From JBMNQI01 sp050944055 (GTDB lineage Bacteria > Bacillota > Clostridia > Oscillospirales > Oscillospiraceae): a stretch of 30,789 nucleotides of DNA. This document shows positions 8,270-15,746 of this stretch, in pieces (positions within the stretch are counted from its first letter, which is position 1; every line of letters starts with the position of its first letter). Position numbers and translations under genes: made by a program. Under the pieces are notes generated by a model. It was not told where the DNA came from, did no database searches, and worked only from the letters and a program-made list of their open reading frames with translations. The stretch is taken from positions 1 to 30,789 of the forward strand of contig JBMNQI010000023.1 of assembly GCA_050944055.1 (NCBI GenBank). Reading direction: 5' to 3'.

Positions 8270-8305
8270 AAGAATCCTCCGGCATTGTGCCGGGGGATTC
8301 TTTTT
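8270..8305 (+). terminator. Terminator between convergent flavoprotein and EAL-HDOD genes
   Basis: AAGAATCCTCCGGCA (8270-8284), loop TTG and TGCCGGGGGATTCTT (8288-8302) form a 15-bp stem with one T-G pair, followed by T8301-8305. On the other strand the stem is followed by TTTGCTTT, so it may serve both convergent genes. Confidence 0.9.
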
Positions 8306-8327
8306 ACGTATTTTGCCTCAGGGCGCT

Positions 8328-9542
8328 TCATTTCGTCAGCAATTCGTTCGCCCATTCGACTGCCGCAATATAGAGCTTATACAGCTCGTTCATTGACAGG
8401 TCGTATTTTTTTGCAATTTCGGTGGCCATGGCCCAATCCCCGCGTTCATAATAGACGACAAGGTTCAGCATATCGGTAAGCTTCCCGTTTCCGGACAGAA
8501 GAGCGTTAGAAACAGTTGCTGGAAGATTAATCTTTTCGACTACTTCTTCCATCGGCGTATCCGATAATGCATCGATCAGCGAAAAGAGGCCGAGCAAAAA
8601 CAGCTCCTCCTTTTGCTTTCGCATTCCCGCAAAAGTGGCCAAATGTTCCAGTACGCAGGCGCGAATAAGCGAGATCTTAATCAGTTCCTCCGGCTTGTCG
8701 TCAGTCATATTGTCAATGGTAAGAAGCGTAACGTATTTCCTGATATTCCGGATACCGAGGATCGCCAGAGCGTGCCGTATGTTTTTAACCGTGTATTGAA
8801 GCCCGTAATAAGTGGAATTGACCAGCCGCAGTATACGGTATGAGAGAACCGCGTCGTTTTTGATTATGGAGGCAAGCTTTTTATAGTCCGCCATCGGATC
8901 CATTGCATAGTGAATAAGCCGAAGCTGATTAACCCTCACAGGCGACAGCCTCTTTTTGCTGAAAATCTGCGGCCTGCTGAAAAAATAGCCCTGAAAAAGG
9001 CTGAAACCAAGGCTCTTAGCAAGCTCAAATACCTCCTGCGTTTCAACTTTTTCCGCCAGCAGGCGTGCTCTTGAAGATGCAGTTATTATGCTTACGTCTT
9101 TTTTTATGCTCTCAATATCTCGGTTGAGAAAATCTATTTTAACTATGTCGGCTATTTCCAGAAAAGGGAGCTTGTTTTCGGAGCAGACAAAATCGTCTAA
9201 AGACAGGATATAGCCTTGCTTTTTCAGTTTCCTGCAGCATTCGATCACTTCCTGGCACGGTGAAATATCCTCAAGTATTTCTACAACCAGGTGGCTCTTA
9301 GGCAGTATTGTAGCCGCTTCGTTTATAAGAAGGTTTTCGGTAAAATTTATAAAGGCCATCTTATTGTCCGCCAGCATTTTTATGCTTGCGTCAAGCCCCA
9401 TCATTACCATATTCGAGGAGGCAAAATCCGGGTCGGGACCGTCATATGCGGTACTGGCTTCGCTTGAGCGGTAGAGTAATTCATAACCGACAACGTTCAG
9501 TTTCGCGTCAAAAATCGGCTGTCTTGCCAGGCAGATATTCAT
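8328..9542 (-). CDS. EAL-HDOD (YuxH-type) signalling protein
   Basis: The 404-residue protein fuses an EAL-like domain (about 1-195) to an HDOD domain (about 200-390). The N-terminus ARQPIFDAKLNVVGYELLYR is characteristic of the YuxH group. The EAL motif is replaced by ELL, and the LSLDDF strand and KIDFLNRD segment remain, so cyclic-di-GMP phosphodiesterase activity is doubtful and a binding or scaffold role is more likely. The HDOD part (NDAVLSYRILRLVNSTYYGL, then ILGIRNIRKYV) is a metal-free HD-like domain used in protein-protein regulation. It is a single gene, convergent with the flavoprotein. A GGGAGG site lies just before the ATG. Confidence 0.9.
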   Translation of the reverse strand: MNICLARQPIFDAKLNVVGYELLYRSSEASTAYDGPDPDFASSNMVMMGLDASIKMLADNKMAFINFTENLLINEAATILPKSHLVVEILEDISPCQEVIECCRKLKKQGYILSLDDFVCSENKLPFLEIADIVKIDFLNRDIESIKKDVSIITASSRARLLAEKVETQEVFELAKSLGFSLFQGYFFSRPQIFSKKRLSPVRVNQLRLIHYAMDPMADYKKLASIIKNDAVLSYRILRLVNSTYYGLQYTVKNIRHALAILGIRNIRKYVTLLTIDNMTDDKPEELIKISLIRACVLEHLATFAGMRKQKEELFLLGLFSLIDALSDTPMEEVVEKINLPATVSNALLSGNGKLTDMLNLVVYYERGDWAMATEIAKKYDLSMNELYKLYIAAVEWANELLTK

Positions 9543-9795
9543 AGATCCCTCCCAGGCCTTTTAATATTAATGAATTTCTTGTTTTCATGAGTCCATATAT
9601 ATTTCGACATTTTTCGGGTTTTTCATTAGTATTATAATTAGCTTATCGGAGTTTTGTATAAAAACGCGCCGAAATAATAAGCAGGCCGGCAGACAGGGTT
9701 TAATTTGTGAGTTTGTCACTGAAAAGATTCGTCCCCGACGGTAGACTTAAGACAAAACAAAAAATACATTTGCTTTATGCAAGGAAGGAGATCAT

Positions 9796-10104
9796 ATGTC
9801 AGCCATAAAAATAACAAGTGATAATTTTCAGAAAGAGGTTATGGAGAGCGCAAAACCGGTGCTTCTGGATTTCTGGGCCTCCTGGTGCGGCCCCTGCAGG
9901 ATGATAGGCCCCGTAGTAGACGAGATAGCCGAAGAGAACCCGGACATAAAGGTAGGGAAAATAAACGTGGATGAGGAGCAGGAGCTTGCTTCAGCCTTCA
10001 ATGTCATGAGCATACCCACGCTTATCGTCATTAAGAACGGCAGGATTGTAAATAAAGCCCTGGGAGTCAGGCCGAAGAGCCAGATAGTTTCCATGCTGGC
10101 ATGA
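9796..10104 (+). CDS. trxA: Thioredoxin
   Basis: This 102-residue protein is a single thioredoxin domain with the active-site motif WCGPC at 30-34 and the cis-proline loop SIPTLIVI. It reduces disulfides of cytoplasmic proteins, itself being recycled by thioredoxin reductase, which is not in the window. AAGGAAGGAG lies six nt before the ATG. It is a lone gene ended by a strong hairpin. The length and motif spacing are normal. Confidence 0.95.
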   Translation: MSAIKITSDNFQKEVMESAKPVLLDFWASWCGPCRMIGPVVDEIAEENPDIKVGKINVDEEQELASAFNVMSIPTLIVIKNGRIVNKALGVRPKSQIVSMLA

Positions 10105-10108
10105 AACG

Positions 10109-10146
10109 GGCGCGCCGTCGAAGACCGACAGCGCGCCACAATTTTT
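10109..10146 (+). terminator. Terminator after trxA
   Basis: GGCGCGC (10109-10115) pairs with GCGCGCC (10131-10137), with inner GTCG (10117-10120) and CGAC (10126-10129). It is followed by ACAATTTTT. Confidence 0.85.
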
Positions 10147-10220
10147 CAAATTGGCATGGAGGAGCGGGATTACACCAGTTCATCCCTGTGCATAACGCCT
10201 TTTGGCTTAATATCTTCTGG

Positions 10221-10880
10221 TTACTGTTTAGCGAGTGATTCGAGCTTATCCCGCCCGGACAGCTCTATACGGCCGCGCTTGAGCGCCACCATTCCCTCAG
10301 CCTGGAAATAACGGAGCATCCTGGTTACCACCTCGCGCGCCGTGCCCAGGTGGTTGGCAATCTTCTCGTGAGTCAGTTTCAAACTGTCCGTTCCTTCTAT
10401 ATTGCTTTCCCCGATTAAAAAGCCCGCGAGCCGCTTGTCGAAGCTCTTCCACATTATCTGTTCGACAAGCCACATGACTTCTGAGAACCGCGAAGCCATG
10501 ATCTGGTTTGTGTAATTTGCGATTGATGCCGAGCTTTCCATCAGATTTTGATATTCTTCGGCAGGTATGACATAGAGCTCGGTATCCTTTTCCGCCTCAA
10601 TCATTATGTCGAACTGAATGCTGGACAATATGCAGGATGCGGAAAAAAGACAGATGTCGCGCTCGAACAGGCGGTATATCGTTATCTCCTTGCCCTCGTC
10701 GGAGAGTATAAATGCGCGCAGCTGACCTGAACGTACGACAAACAGGCCCACACAGTCGGCGGAGCCGTTATGAAGCGTCGTTCCCTGCGGCGCGAAGCGT
10801 TTGGACGCGCAGCCTTCCAAAATCCCACGTTCGTCCGGCGTGAGTTTATCCCATATGGGGAAATAGTCCGCTATGCTCAT
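10221..10880 (-). CDS. Crp/Fnr-family transcriptional regulator
   Basis: The 219-residue protein has an N-terminal cyclic-nucleotide-binding-like beta-roll (about 15-120), a dimerisation helix and a C-terminal winged helix. The recognition region is THEKIANHLGTAREVVTRMLRYF and the wing is GMVALKRGRIEL. The N-terminal cysteine pattern of Fnr is absent; scattered cysteines occur near 24, 43, 76 and 82. Oxygen sensing through an Fe-S cluster is therefore unproven, and redox or small-molecule sensing is possible. It lies downstream of the transhydroxylase operon but has its own promoter and a strong AAGGAGGG site before the ATG, and the preceding operon has a terminator. It may control anaerobic metabolism, but no target site was identified. 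Confidence 0.88.
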   Translation of the reverse strand: MSIADYFPIWDKLTPDERGILEGCASKRFAPQGTTLHNGSADCVGLFVVRSGQLRAFILSDEGKEITIYRLFERDICLFSASCILSSIQFDIMIEAEKDTELYVIPAEEYQNLMESSASIANYTNQIMASRFSEVMWLVEQIMWKSFDKRLAGFLIGESNIEGTDSLKLTHEKIANHLGTAREVVTRMLRYFQAEGMVALKRGRIELSGRDKLESLAKQ

Positions 10881-10908
10881 TGCGGCCCTCCTTATACGAT
10901 ATGTTATG

Positions 10909-10938
10909 ATTATACGGAGCTATAACGTTGTTTGTCAA
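10909..10938 (-). promoter_or_regulatory. Promoter of the Crp/Fnr gene
   Basis: On the minus strand TTGACA (10933-10938), an 18-bp spacer and TATAAT (10909-10914) are both perfect consensus hexamers. Confidence 0.75.
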
Positions 10939-10952
10939 TCGGGGACACAAAC

Positions 10953-10990
10953 GAAAAGGGGCTGTAACAATTTTGTCTTGCTACAGCCCC
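10953..10990 (-). terminator. Terminator of the transhydroxylase operon
   Basis: On the minus strand GGGGCTGTA (10982-10990) pairs with TACAGCCCC (10958-10966), followed by TTTTCGTTT. It lies 20 bp after the small-subunit stop codon. Confidence 0.88.
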
Positions 10991-11009
10991 TAAACTAGTT
11001 ATAACCTCA

Positions 11010-11879
11010 TTATGCCTTCTCGAGATACGTCATATCTACATAATGGTCCTTATCGGTATAAGCCGTGTAGTAAGCGGGCTTATACCCTTCGTATGTAATT
11101 TCAATATCTATCTTCTTATTCTTTGGAAGCCATTCAACCTCCCAGTCCCCGAAATCGTTTGTCAGAGCTTCCCATTTTTCGCCCGTTTCGTCGCACCTGA
11201 GGCTGACCTTGGCGCCTACGCACACTTCTTCCATTTCCCTGGGATAATACACTGTTCCGGCAAGGAAAACGGTGGGTATGTTGAGATGGACTACGTTGGT
11301 TTCCTGACCTTCCAGCTCAGGAAGCTGCGTAACCCTGTTCGAGGCAATTAGCTTTGATATCTCGCTCTCCGGGTCGTCAAGATCGCCGAAGACCAGGGCC
11401 TTATTCGGGCAGGCCTCTACGCAGCGGGGGACCTTATACTTTTTATCGCCGAGGTATGAAAGATATTCCGGGTCATCCAGCAATTCCGCGCACATTGTGC
11501 ATTTTTGCGGGAGCTGGAGCTCCTCATTCCAGTAGATTGCCCCGATGGGACAGGCGTCTACAATCTGCTTCTGGCCCTTTGCTTTGACAGGGTCGATTAT
11601 GACGATGCCGTCCGGGCGCTTATATACCGCGCCGTCTTTGGCCACCTTCATGCAGGCCGGGTCCTGGCAGTGGCTGCAGGGGGTGGGGACTGTGGCGGTC
11701 TTGATTCTTCTGGAGTTATCCCCGCGCTCCCATTCGCGTATATCCATCCAGAACTGGCCCATCATGGGCTGGGGAGCAGACAGGCAGGAGGCAAAACCGC
11801 AGTGCTCGTCCTTGCAGGCGGTAAAGCAGCAGTAGCAGGCCATGCACATACGGGAATCAACAGCAATTCCTAATCTCAT
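11010..11879 (-). CDS. athS: Pyrogallol-phloroglucinol transhydroxylase-type small (Fe-S) subunit
   Basis: The 289-residue protein is a ferredoxin-like subunit with cysteines in the P. acidigallici AthS pattern. Motif 1 is C12, C15, C18, C22. Motif 2 has only C68, C71, C76, motif 3 only C110, and motif 4 has C127, C130, C153, C157. That makes twelve ligands, hence three [4Fe-4S] clusters. From about residue 205 a beta-sandwich follows (FLAGTVYYPREM, GAKVSLRC, FGDWEVEWLP, IEITYEGYKP), the transthyretin/Cna-B-like domain seen in the known enzyme. It pairs with the large subunit encoded just upstream; the genes overlap by ATGA, suggesting coupled translation. There is no signal peptide, so the complex is cytoplasmic. 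The symbol is by resemblance to AthS as remembered, not by a search. Confidence 0.88.
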   Translation of the reverse strand: MRLGIAVDSRMCMACYCCFTACKDEHCGFASCLSAPQPMMGQFWMDIREWERGDNSRRIKTATVPTPCSHCQDPACMKVAKDGAVYKRPDGIVIIDPVKAKGQKQIVDACPIGAIYWNEELQLPQKCTMCAELLDDPEYLSYLGDKKYKVPRCVEACPNKALVFGDLDDPESEISKLIASNRVTQLPELEGQETNVVHLNIPTVFLAGTVYYPREMEEVCVGAKVSLRCDETGEKWEALTNDFGDWEVEWLPKNKKIDIEITYEGYKPAYYTAYTDKDHYVDMTYLEKA

Positions 11880-14557
11880 TTCGCAGCCGCTCCTTTCATA
11901 AGATATGCTTTCTTGACCTTCTGCTGGATCTTTTCAAATCCGTGGCCTTCTATTATCTCCCTGCAGGTTTCATAATCGGGATCGGCGTCTTTAGCTACTG
12001 CTTCGAGCTTATGCTCAAAGCACTGGCTGTCCGGTATCGGGCCATCGTACTTGCTGATGTCTATAAGCGCTGAGTTCGGCGCCATGCCGGGAACCATATC
12101 CCCGATGAGCCTACTCGGTGTGAGTATGTTTACGCAGCCGCCTATATCCATCGAGCATTCGCCCGGCTCGACCGGATTATATATGCCGGAGGAGCCGTAT
12201 GCGTGTATCGTATTTTCCTCTACGCGGTATGTGACCCTGGCGACGCAGAGCACCGAGCCGCGCTCATTGTGAAGCAGTACAAAGTCTCCGTCCTTGATGC
12301 CTTTTTCGGCCGCCTTCTTTGGATGTATGCGCGCTATAAGATAGGGGTTGCCGTTTCTGTACACGCGGTTTTCCGGTATCTCCCAGAACCACGGGGTAGA
12401 GGAATTGTGCTGCGTATGGTAGTCAAAGCGCGGGTGAGGGGAGATCAGGTGGAAGGGGTATTTGCGGGCCTTAATGGAATGGTGGCCCTCCCAGCTGTGC
12501 TTATATGTGGCGATAGGCGTTCTGACCTCGTCGTGTGGGGCCCAATAAAGCAGTGATTCGGAAACAAACTCGAATTTTCCGGTGAAGGTGCCGAGCTTGC
12601 CCTCCTCCTGGAAGGGCTTGTGGTTGGGCGTGTCGCAGGGATAACCCTCCGCAAACCAGCGGAACGCATAATGCCTCTCCCAGTCCTCCGGCACGCCGGC
12701 GACATAGTAGCCTTTCTTCGTAAACTCTTCCCAGCTGATCTTTTCGCACAGGTCGGATTTCTCCCAGAAGCGCTTGCACCAGTCAAGCTCGGTGCGGCCC
12801 TCTGTGTACTCTTCGCCCCAGCCGAGTTTTTCAGCCAGCTTGGAGAAGATCCAGTAGTCGCTGCGCGATTCCCAGAGCGGCTCGATGGCCTTATTCTGGA
12901 ACACTACGACCTGCCAGCTGTTGCCTGTCTGAGAATGGGACTGATAGCCTCCGTTGCCGGAGTTGCAGAGTTCTCCGATATCATAGCGCTCAAGGTTGGT
13001 GCAGGCGGGGAGGATGACGTCGGCGAAACGCGCCTCGCCGTGGAAGTGTATATCCTGGTTGACAACGAACTCAAGCTCCGGACTCTGATACATCTTGACC
13101 CACTTGTTCGTGTCGAGCATTGTGCCCATGAAGGTGCCGCCGTAGCGATAGAAAAGATGGACCTTGGAGCAGCCGGGCTCTGGGTATATGTACTCGGTGA
13201 ATTCCAGGTCGATGCCGCCGCCGCAGAATCCCTCGCCGTACCATTCATAATGCCCGTTGAGAATGGCGTCCGGCAGATTCGTCCTGTAGAGCTTCTGCGT
13301 TACGCAGTTTACCGCGGTCTTGTCAGCTATGGGCTGGTTTGCTATCTGGCTCAGGGGGTCGGAATAGCCGCCGAACCAGAAACCATAGTCAATCGGGGCC
13401 CCGGTGGAGCCGGACCATATATTGCTGCCGGGCTTGCCCATACCCTGCATTGCGAAAAGCTGAACCATAAGGCGGGCAAATTCAGTGCCGTTTGCCGTGC
13501 GGCATACGCCGCCGAAGCCGCCGCGCAGCCCGCTGCCGCCCATTGTTTTCGTCGAAGCCCAGCGGCGCGCCAAAGCCTTTATGTCCGCCGCGGGTATGCC
13601 GGTCTCGGCCTCGGCCCATTTGGGCGTTTTCGGCGTCCTGTCCACGCCTTTCCCTAAAATGTAATCAGCCCATTCGTCAAAGCGGTGGGCGTGCTGCGCG
13701 ATGTACTCCTTGTCATAAGAACCTTCGGTAAGCCATACGTAGGCAATCGCTTCGCAGAGGGCCGCGTCGGTACCGGGCCGCGGAGCGAACCATTTGTCCG
13801 CCTGCTTCACCGCCGAGAAATTGTTGTACGGGTCGATATATATGAACTGTACCCCTAAATCGTCCAGCCAGTGGCGCCACATTGTGGACTCGTTGCCCGC
13901 GTAGCCGCCGCGCGTTGTATCCGGGTCGTGCGACCACATAATCATTGTCTCGACATTCTGGAGAGCGTCCTCAAGAAGGTCGAAAGCTTCGGTTCCGCCG
14001 AGACGCCAGTAGTAACCGTAGGTATGGGGAGCGCCCCAGGTAAATCCTTCCCAGGAGTCGGGATTGTCCTTAACCTCGGTATAACCGAGCATACGGAAAA
14101 AACGGGCGAATGCGGAGAGCTTATAGCCTACAAGACCCCACGAATGGTGAGAGCTGGTTAGCGCCGTCACGGATTCTTTCCCGTAAGTCTCCTGAACGCG
14201 TTTTATCTCCCGCGCCACCAGGCTTAAGGCTTCGTCCCATGTCGCGCGCCTGTAACCGGATTTTCCGCGGTTTTCGGTCTTCCTGTTCTTGCCGTCGGGC
14301 GTTTCCACGAAATCCTCGCGAATCATAGGATAACGTATGCGGTCGTATGAATAAGCGCGGTTTTTCTCGGTAAACGCGATGAAGGCGGGCTGGGTTTTGC
14401 GGTTCGGCGTAAACTCCTTGCCGCGCGCCTTTATTACCCATCCGGGAGGATCGGATTCATTGAAAATTATCGGCCTTATACGCCTGATAACGCCGTCTAC
14501 CGTATGTATGGCGATGGGGCCGCCGACACAAATGCTATGTGTCACTTTTTCAGCCAT
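11876..14557 (-). CDS. athL: Pyrogallol-phloroglucinol transhydroxylase-type large molybdopterin subunit
   Basis: The 893-residue protein belongs to the DMSO-reductase family and carries bis-MGD molybdenum. It closely matches the P. acidigallici transhydroxylase large subunit as I recall it, for example SSHHSWGLVGY at 135-145 and DNPDSWEGFTWG at 164-175. The catalytic residues reported for that enzyme (Ser175 on Mo, Asp174, His144, Tyr152) correspond to S168, D167, H137 and Y145. Arg153 appears as K146. The N-terminus lacks the Cys cluster of most relatives and has no Tat signal, as in the known enzyme. The reaction would be pyrogallol to phloroglucinol using 1,2,3,5-tetrahydroxybenzene as co-substrate. 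A related catechol dehydroxylase is the main alternative. GAAAGGA lies about 10 nt before the ATG. It is the third gene of a four-gene operon. Confidence 0.87.
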   Translation of the reverse strand: MAEKVTHSICVGGPIAIHTVDGVIRRIRPIIFNESDPPGWVIKARGKEFTPNRKTQPAFIAFTEKNRAYSYDRIRYPMIREDFVETPDGKNRKTENRGKSGYRRATWDEALSLVAREIKRVQETYGKESVTALTSSHHSWGLVGYKLSAFARFFRMLGYTEVKDNPDSWEGFTWGAPHTYGYYWRLGGTEAFDLLEDALQNVETMIMWSHDPDTTRGGYAGNESTMWRHWLDDLGVQFIYIDPYNNFSAVKQADKWFAPRPGTDAALCEAIAYVWLTEGSYDKEYIAQHAHRFDEWADYILGKGVDRTPKTPKWAEAETGIPAADIKALARRWASTKTMGGSGLRGGFGGVCRTANGTEFARLMVQLFAMQGMGKPGSNIWSGSTGAPIDYGFWFGGYSDPLSQIANQPIADKTAVNCVTQKLYRTNLPDAILNGHYEWYGEGFCGGGIDLEFTEYIYPEPGCSKVHLFYRYGGTFMGTMLDTNKWVKMYQSPELEFVVNQDIHFHGEARFADVILPACTNLERYDIGELCNSGNGGYQSHSQTGNSWQVVVFQNKAIEPLWESRSDYWIFSKLAEKLGWGEEYTEGRTELDWCKRFWEKSDLCEKISWEEFTKKGYYVAGVPEDWERHYAFRWFAEGYPCDTPNHKPFQEEGKLGTFTGKFEFVSESLLYWAPHDEVRTPIATYKHSWEGHHSIKARKYPFHLISPHPRFDYHTQHNSSTPWFWEIPENRVYRNGNPYLIARIHPKKAAEKGIKDGDFVLLHNERGSVLCVARVTYRVEENTIHAYGSSGIYNPVEPGECSMDIGGCVNILTPSRLIGDMVPGMAPNSALIDISKYDGPIPDSQCFEHKLEAVAKDADPDYETCREIIEGHGFEKIQQKVKKAYLMKGAAAK

Positions 14558-14588
14558 AGATAACCATTCCTTTCTAATCAGATTTAAA

Positions 14589-14682
14589 ATACAAAATGAC
14601 AGTGAAGAGGAATAGACATTTTGTATATTGTTCGCGATTTCCCTGAGCCGCGGCGCCCGCAGCTAAAGACAGAATCGTCTTT
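14589..14682 (-). other. Structured intercistronic leader before the transhydroxylase large subunit
   Basis: The 132-bp gap before the large-subunit gene holds a perfect 10-bp inverted repeat, ATACAAAATG (14589-14598) and CATTTTGTAT (14617-14626). A smaller hairpin is formed by AAAGAC (14665-14670) and GTCTTT (14677-14682). There is no strong T run, so RNA processing, stabilisation or a protein site is more likely than termination. Confidence 0.45.
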
Positions 14683-14689
14683 GCGCCTA

Positions 14690-15169
14690 TTACCCGACTT
14701 CTACGAGGGATTTTGCAAATTCGGACTCCGGATGGAACTTGATCATGCTTCCTACCATTTTCCCGTCGACGACTTCAAAGCAGCGGATATTAAAAACCTC
14801 CGAAACCACGACTTTGAGGACTCTTCCGTCCGGAGCGCGGTACAGGCCGTTTAATTTGAACATGTGCTGAACCATAATTCTATTCGGCTTGCCGCCGCTT
14901 GCGCTTTTGTTGACGAAAGCGTTTTCTTTCTTTCTCTTATAGCTGTACTGAACCCCGAATTTTTCATACCGCAGATCGCCGGCGCTCTTCCAGCCGTCCA
15001 GCGAATCCAGAACCGCGTGCATCGCCTCCATGTCGGCCGGGCTGGGAACTCCGTGCCCGCCCAGACCCTCATACCAGATCTGCCTGGCACAGATGGTGTC
15101 GCCGGGAAACTCGTCTAAGTATTTGACCATGGCGCTTTTAAGAGCGTTTCCGTCGTTAATATTAGTCAT
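14690..15169 (-). CDS. Unknown protein encoded before the transhydroxylase large subunit
   Basis: The 159-residue protein is not recognised. It is soluble, with no signal peptide or membrane segment. The N-terminal half is helical (ALKSAMVKYLDEFPGDTICARQIWYEGLG). The middle is basic (YKRKKENAFVNKSASGGKPNR). The C-terminal half looks beta-rich (GLYRAPDGRVLKVVVSEVF, FEVVDGKMVGSMIKFHPE). It has two cysteines and no metal-binding motif. The ATG at 15169 follows GGGAGG by seven nt; an upstream in-frame start lacks a site. It is co-directional and 29 bp after the 126-residue unknown gene, and precedes the transhydroxylase genes, all behind one MerR-type promoter. A role in maturation, regulation or delivery for the molybdenum enzyme is a guess from context only. 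Confidence 0.75.
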   Translation of the reverse strand: MTNINDGNALKSAMVKYLDEFPGDTICARQIWYEGLGGHGVPSPADMEAMHAVLDSLDGWKSAGDLRYEKFGVQYSYKRKKENAFVNKSASGGKPNRIMVQHMFKLNGLYRAPDGRVLKVVVSEVFNIRCFEVVDGKMVGSMIKFHPESEFAKSLVEVG

Positions 15170-15198
15170 AAAGCTTCCTCCCTTTCTTTTTTTCAAAC

Positions 15199-15579
15199 TC
15201 ATTGCTTTTTTGGTATTATAAACTCAATATCTTCATCCAGGCTGCGGTCGTCTCCTGGGAAAATGCTCAGTATGCCTTCCTCCGCGCTCTGCATAACGCC
15301 GAAAATATTCATGCTGCCGTCAAATTCCGCGAGATAAAGTCTGTCCGCGATTTTGGCCAGATTACGTACAATCGCGTCGCCCTTTTCGTTTTTGGGAAAA
15401 GACTTCCTCCCACCGCCCGGAAAACCGGGCGTATGGCGGAACAGCAGATACTCCCCGTCCCGGTCGAAAACGTATAAAAACTCGTTGCCGGAGCGGGCTA
15501 TAACCATATTTCCGCTTGACAGCGCTTCGATTATTCTGTCGGCGTCTTTTGACAGAACCTCGAGGTTGACTAAATCCAT
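15199..15579 (-). CDS. Unknown 126-residue protein, first gene of the transhydroxylase operon
   Basis: The protein is not recognised. It is small, soluble and acidic at the C-terminus (FPGDDRSLDEDIEFIIPKKQ). It has alternating helix and strand text: LSKDADRIIEALSSGNMVIARS, then NEFLYVFDRDGEYLLFRHT, then a glycine-rich turn PGFPGGGRKSF. It has no cysteine and no catalytic motif I can name. The ATG at 15579 follows CGGAGG by about seven nt; the frame extends upstream to a weaker start that would overlap the promoter region. It is the first gene after a promoter with the shared MerR dyad, so it is probably co-induced with the downstream 159-residue protein and transhydroxylase. Confidence 0.72.
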   Translation of the reverse strand: MDLVNLEVLSKDADRIIEALSSGNMVIARSGNEFLYVFDRDGEYLLFRHTPGFPGGGRKSFPKNEKGDAIVRNLAKIADRLYLAEFDGSMNIFGVMQSAEEGILSIFPGDDRSLDEDIEFIIPKKQ

Positions 15580-15621
15580 AACTATCCTCCGAAAGCTTGA
15601 AGGTGCCATAGTCATATCCGT

Positions 15622-15652
15622 AGTTTAAACTATGGAACGATTCTAAGGTCAA
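15622..15652 (-). promoter_or_regulatory. MerR-type promoter (site C) of the transhydroxylase operon
   Basis: On the minus strand -35 TTGACC (15647-15652) and -10 TAAACT (15622-15627) are 19 bp apart. Between them lies the plus-strand dyad CTATGGAACGATTCTAAGG (15630-15648), a degenerate copy (5 of 8 arm pairs) of the dyad in sites A and B. A 19-bp spacer with a central dyad is typical of promoters twisted into activity by MerR regulators. Confidence 0.7.
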
Positions 15653-15705
15653 GACCAAATGAATAATTTTTTTGGCATAATGCAGTTTCCTGAGCGGACA
15701 AACCG

Positions 15706-15740
15706 TTAAAAATATGGGCATAACGCCAAGCGCTATGCCC
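15706..15740 (-). terminator. Terminator after the second small-subunit gene
   Basis: On the minus strand GGGCATA (15734-15740) pairs with TATGCCC (15716-15722) around a GCGC-TTG-GCG core, followed by ATATTTTTAA. It lies seven bp after the small-subunit stop and separates the two transhydroxylase-type operons. Confidence 0.75.
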
Positions 15741-15746
15741 GCAAGC

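Noticed and set aside
7113..8285. A 390-codon open frame opposite the FAD flavoprotein gene
   Set aside because: It lacks a ribosome site and any family text. It arises from the codon bias of the real gene on the plus strand.
12620..13657. A 345-codon open frame opposite the transhydroxylase large subunit
   Set aside because: It is a shadow of the conserved minus-strand gene, with no ribosome site or domain pattern.
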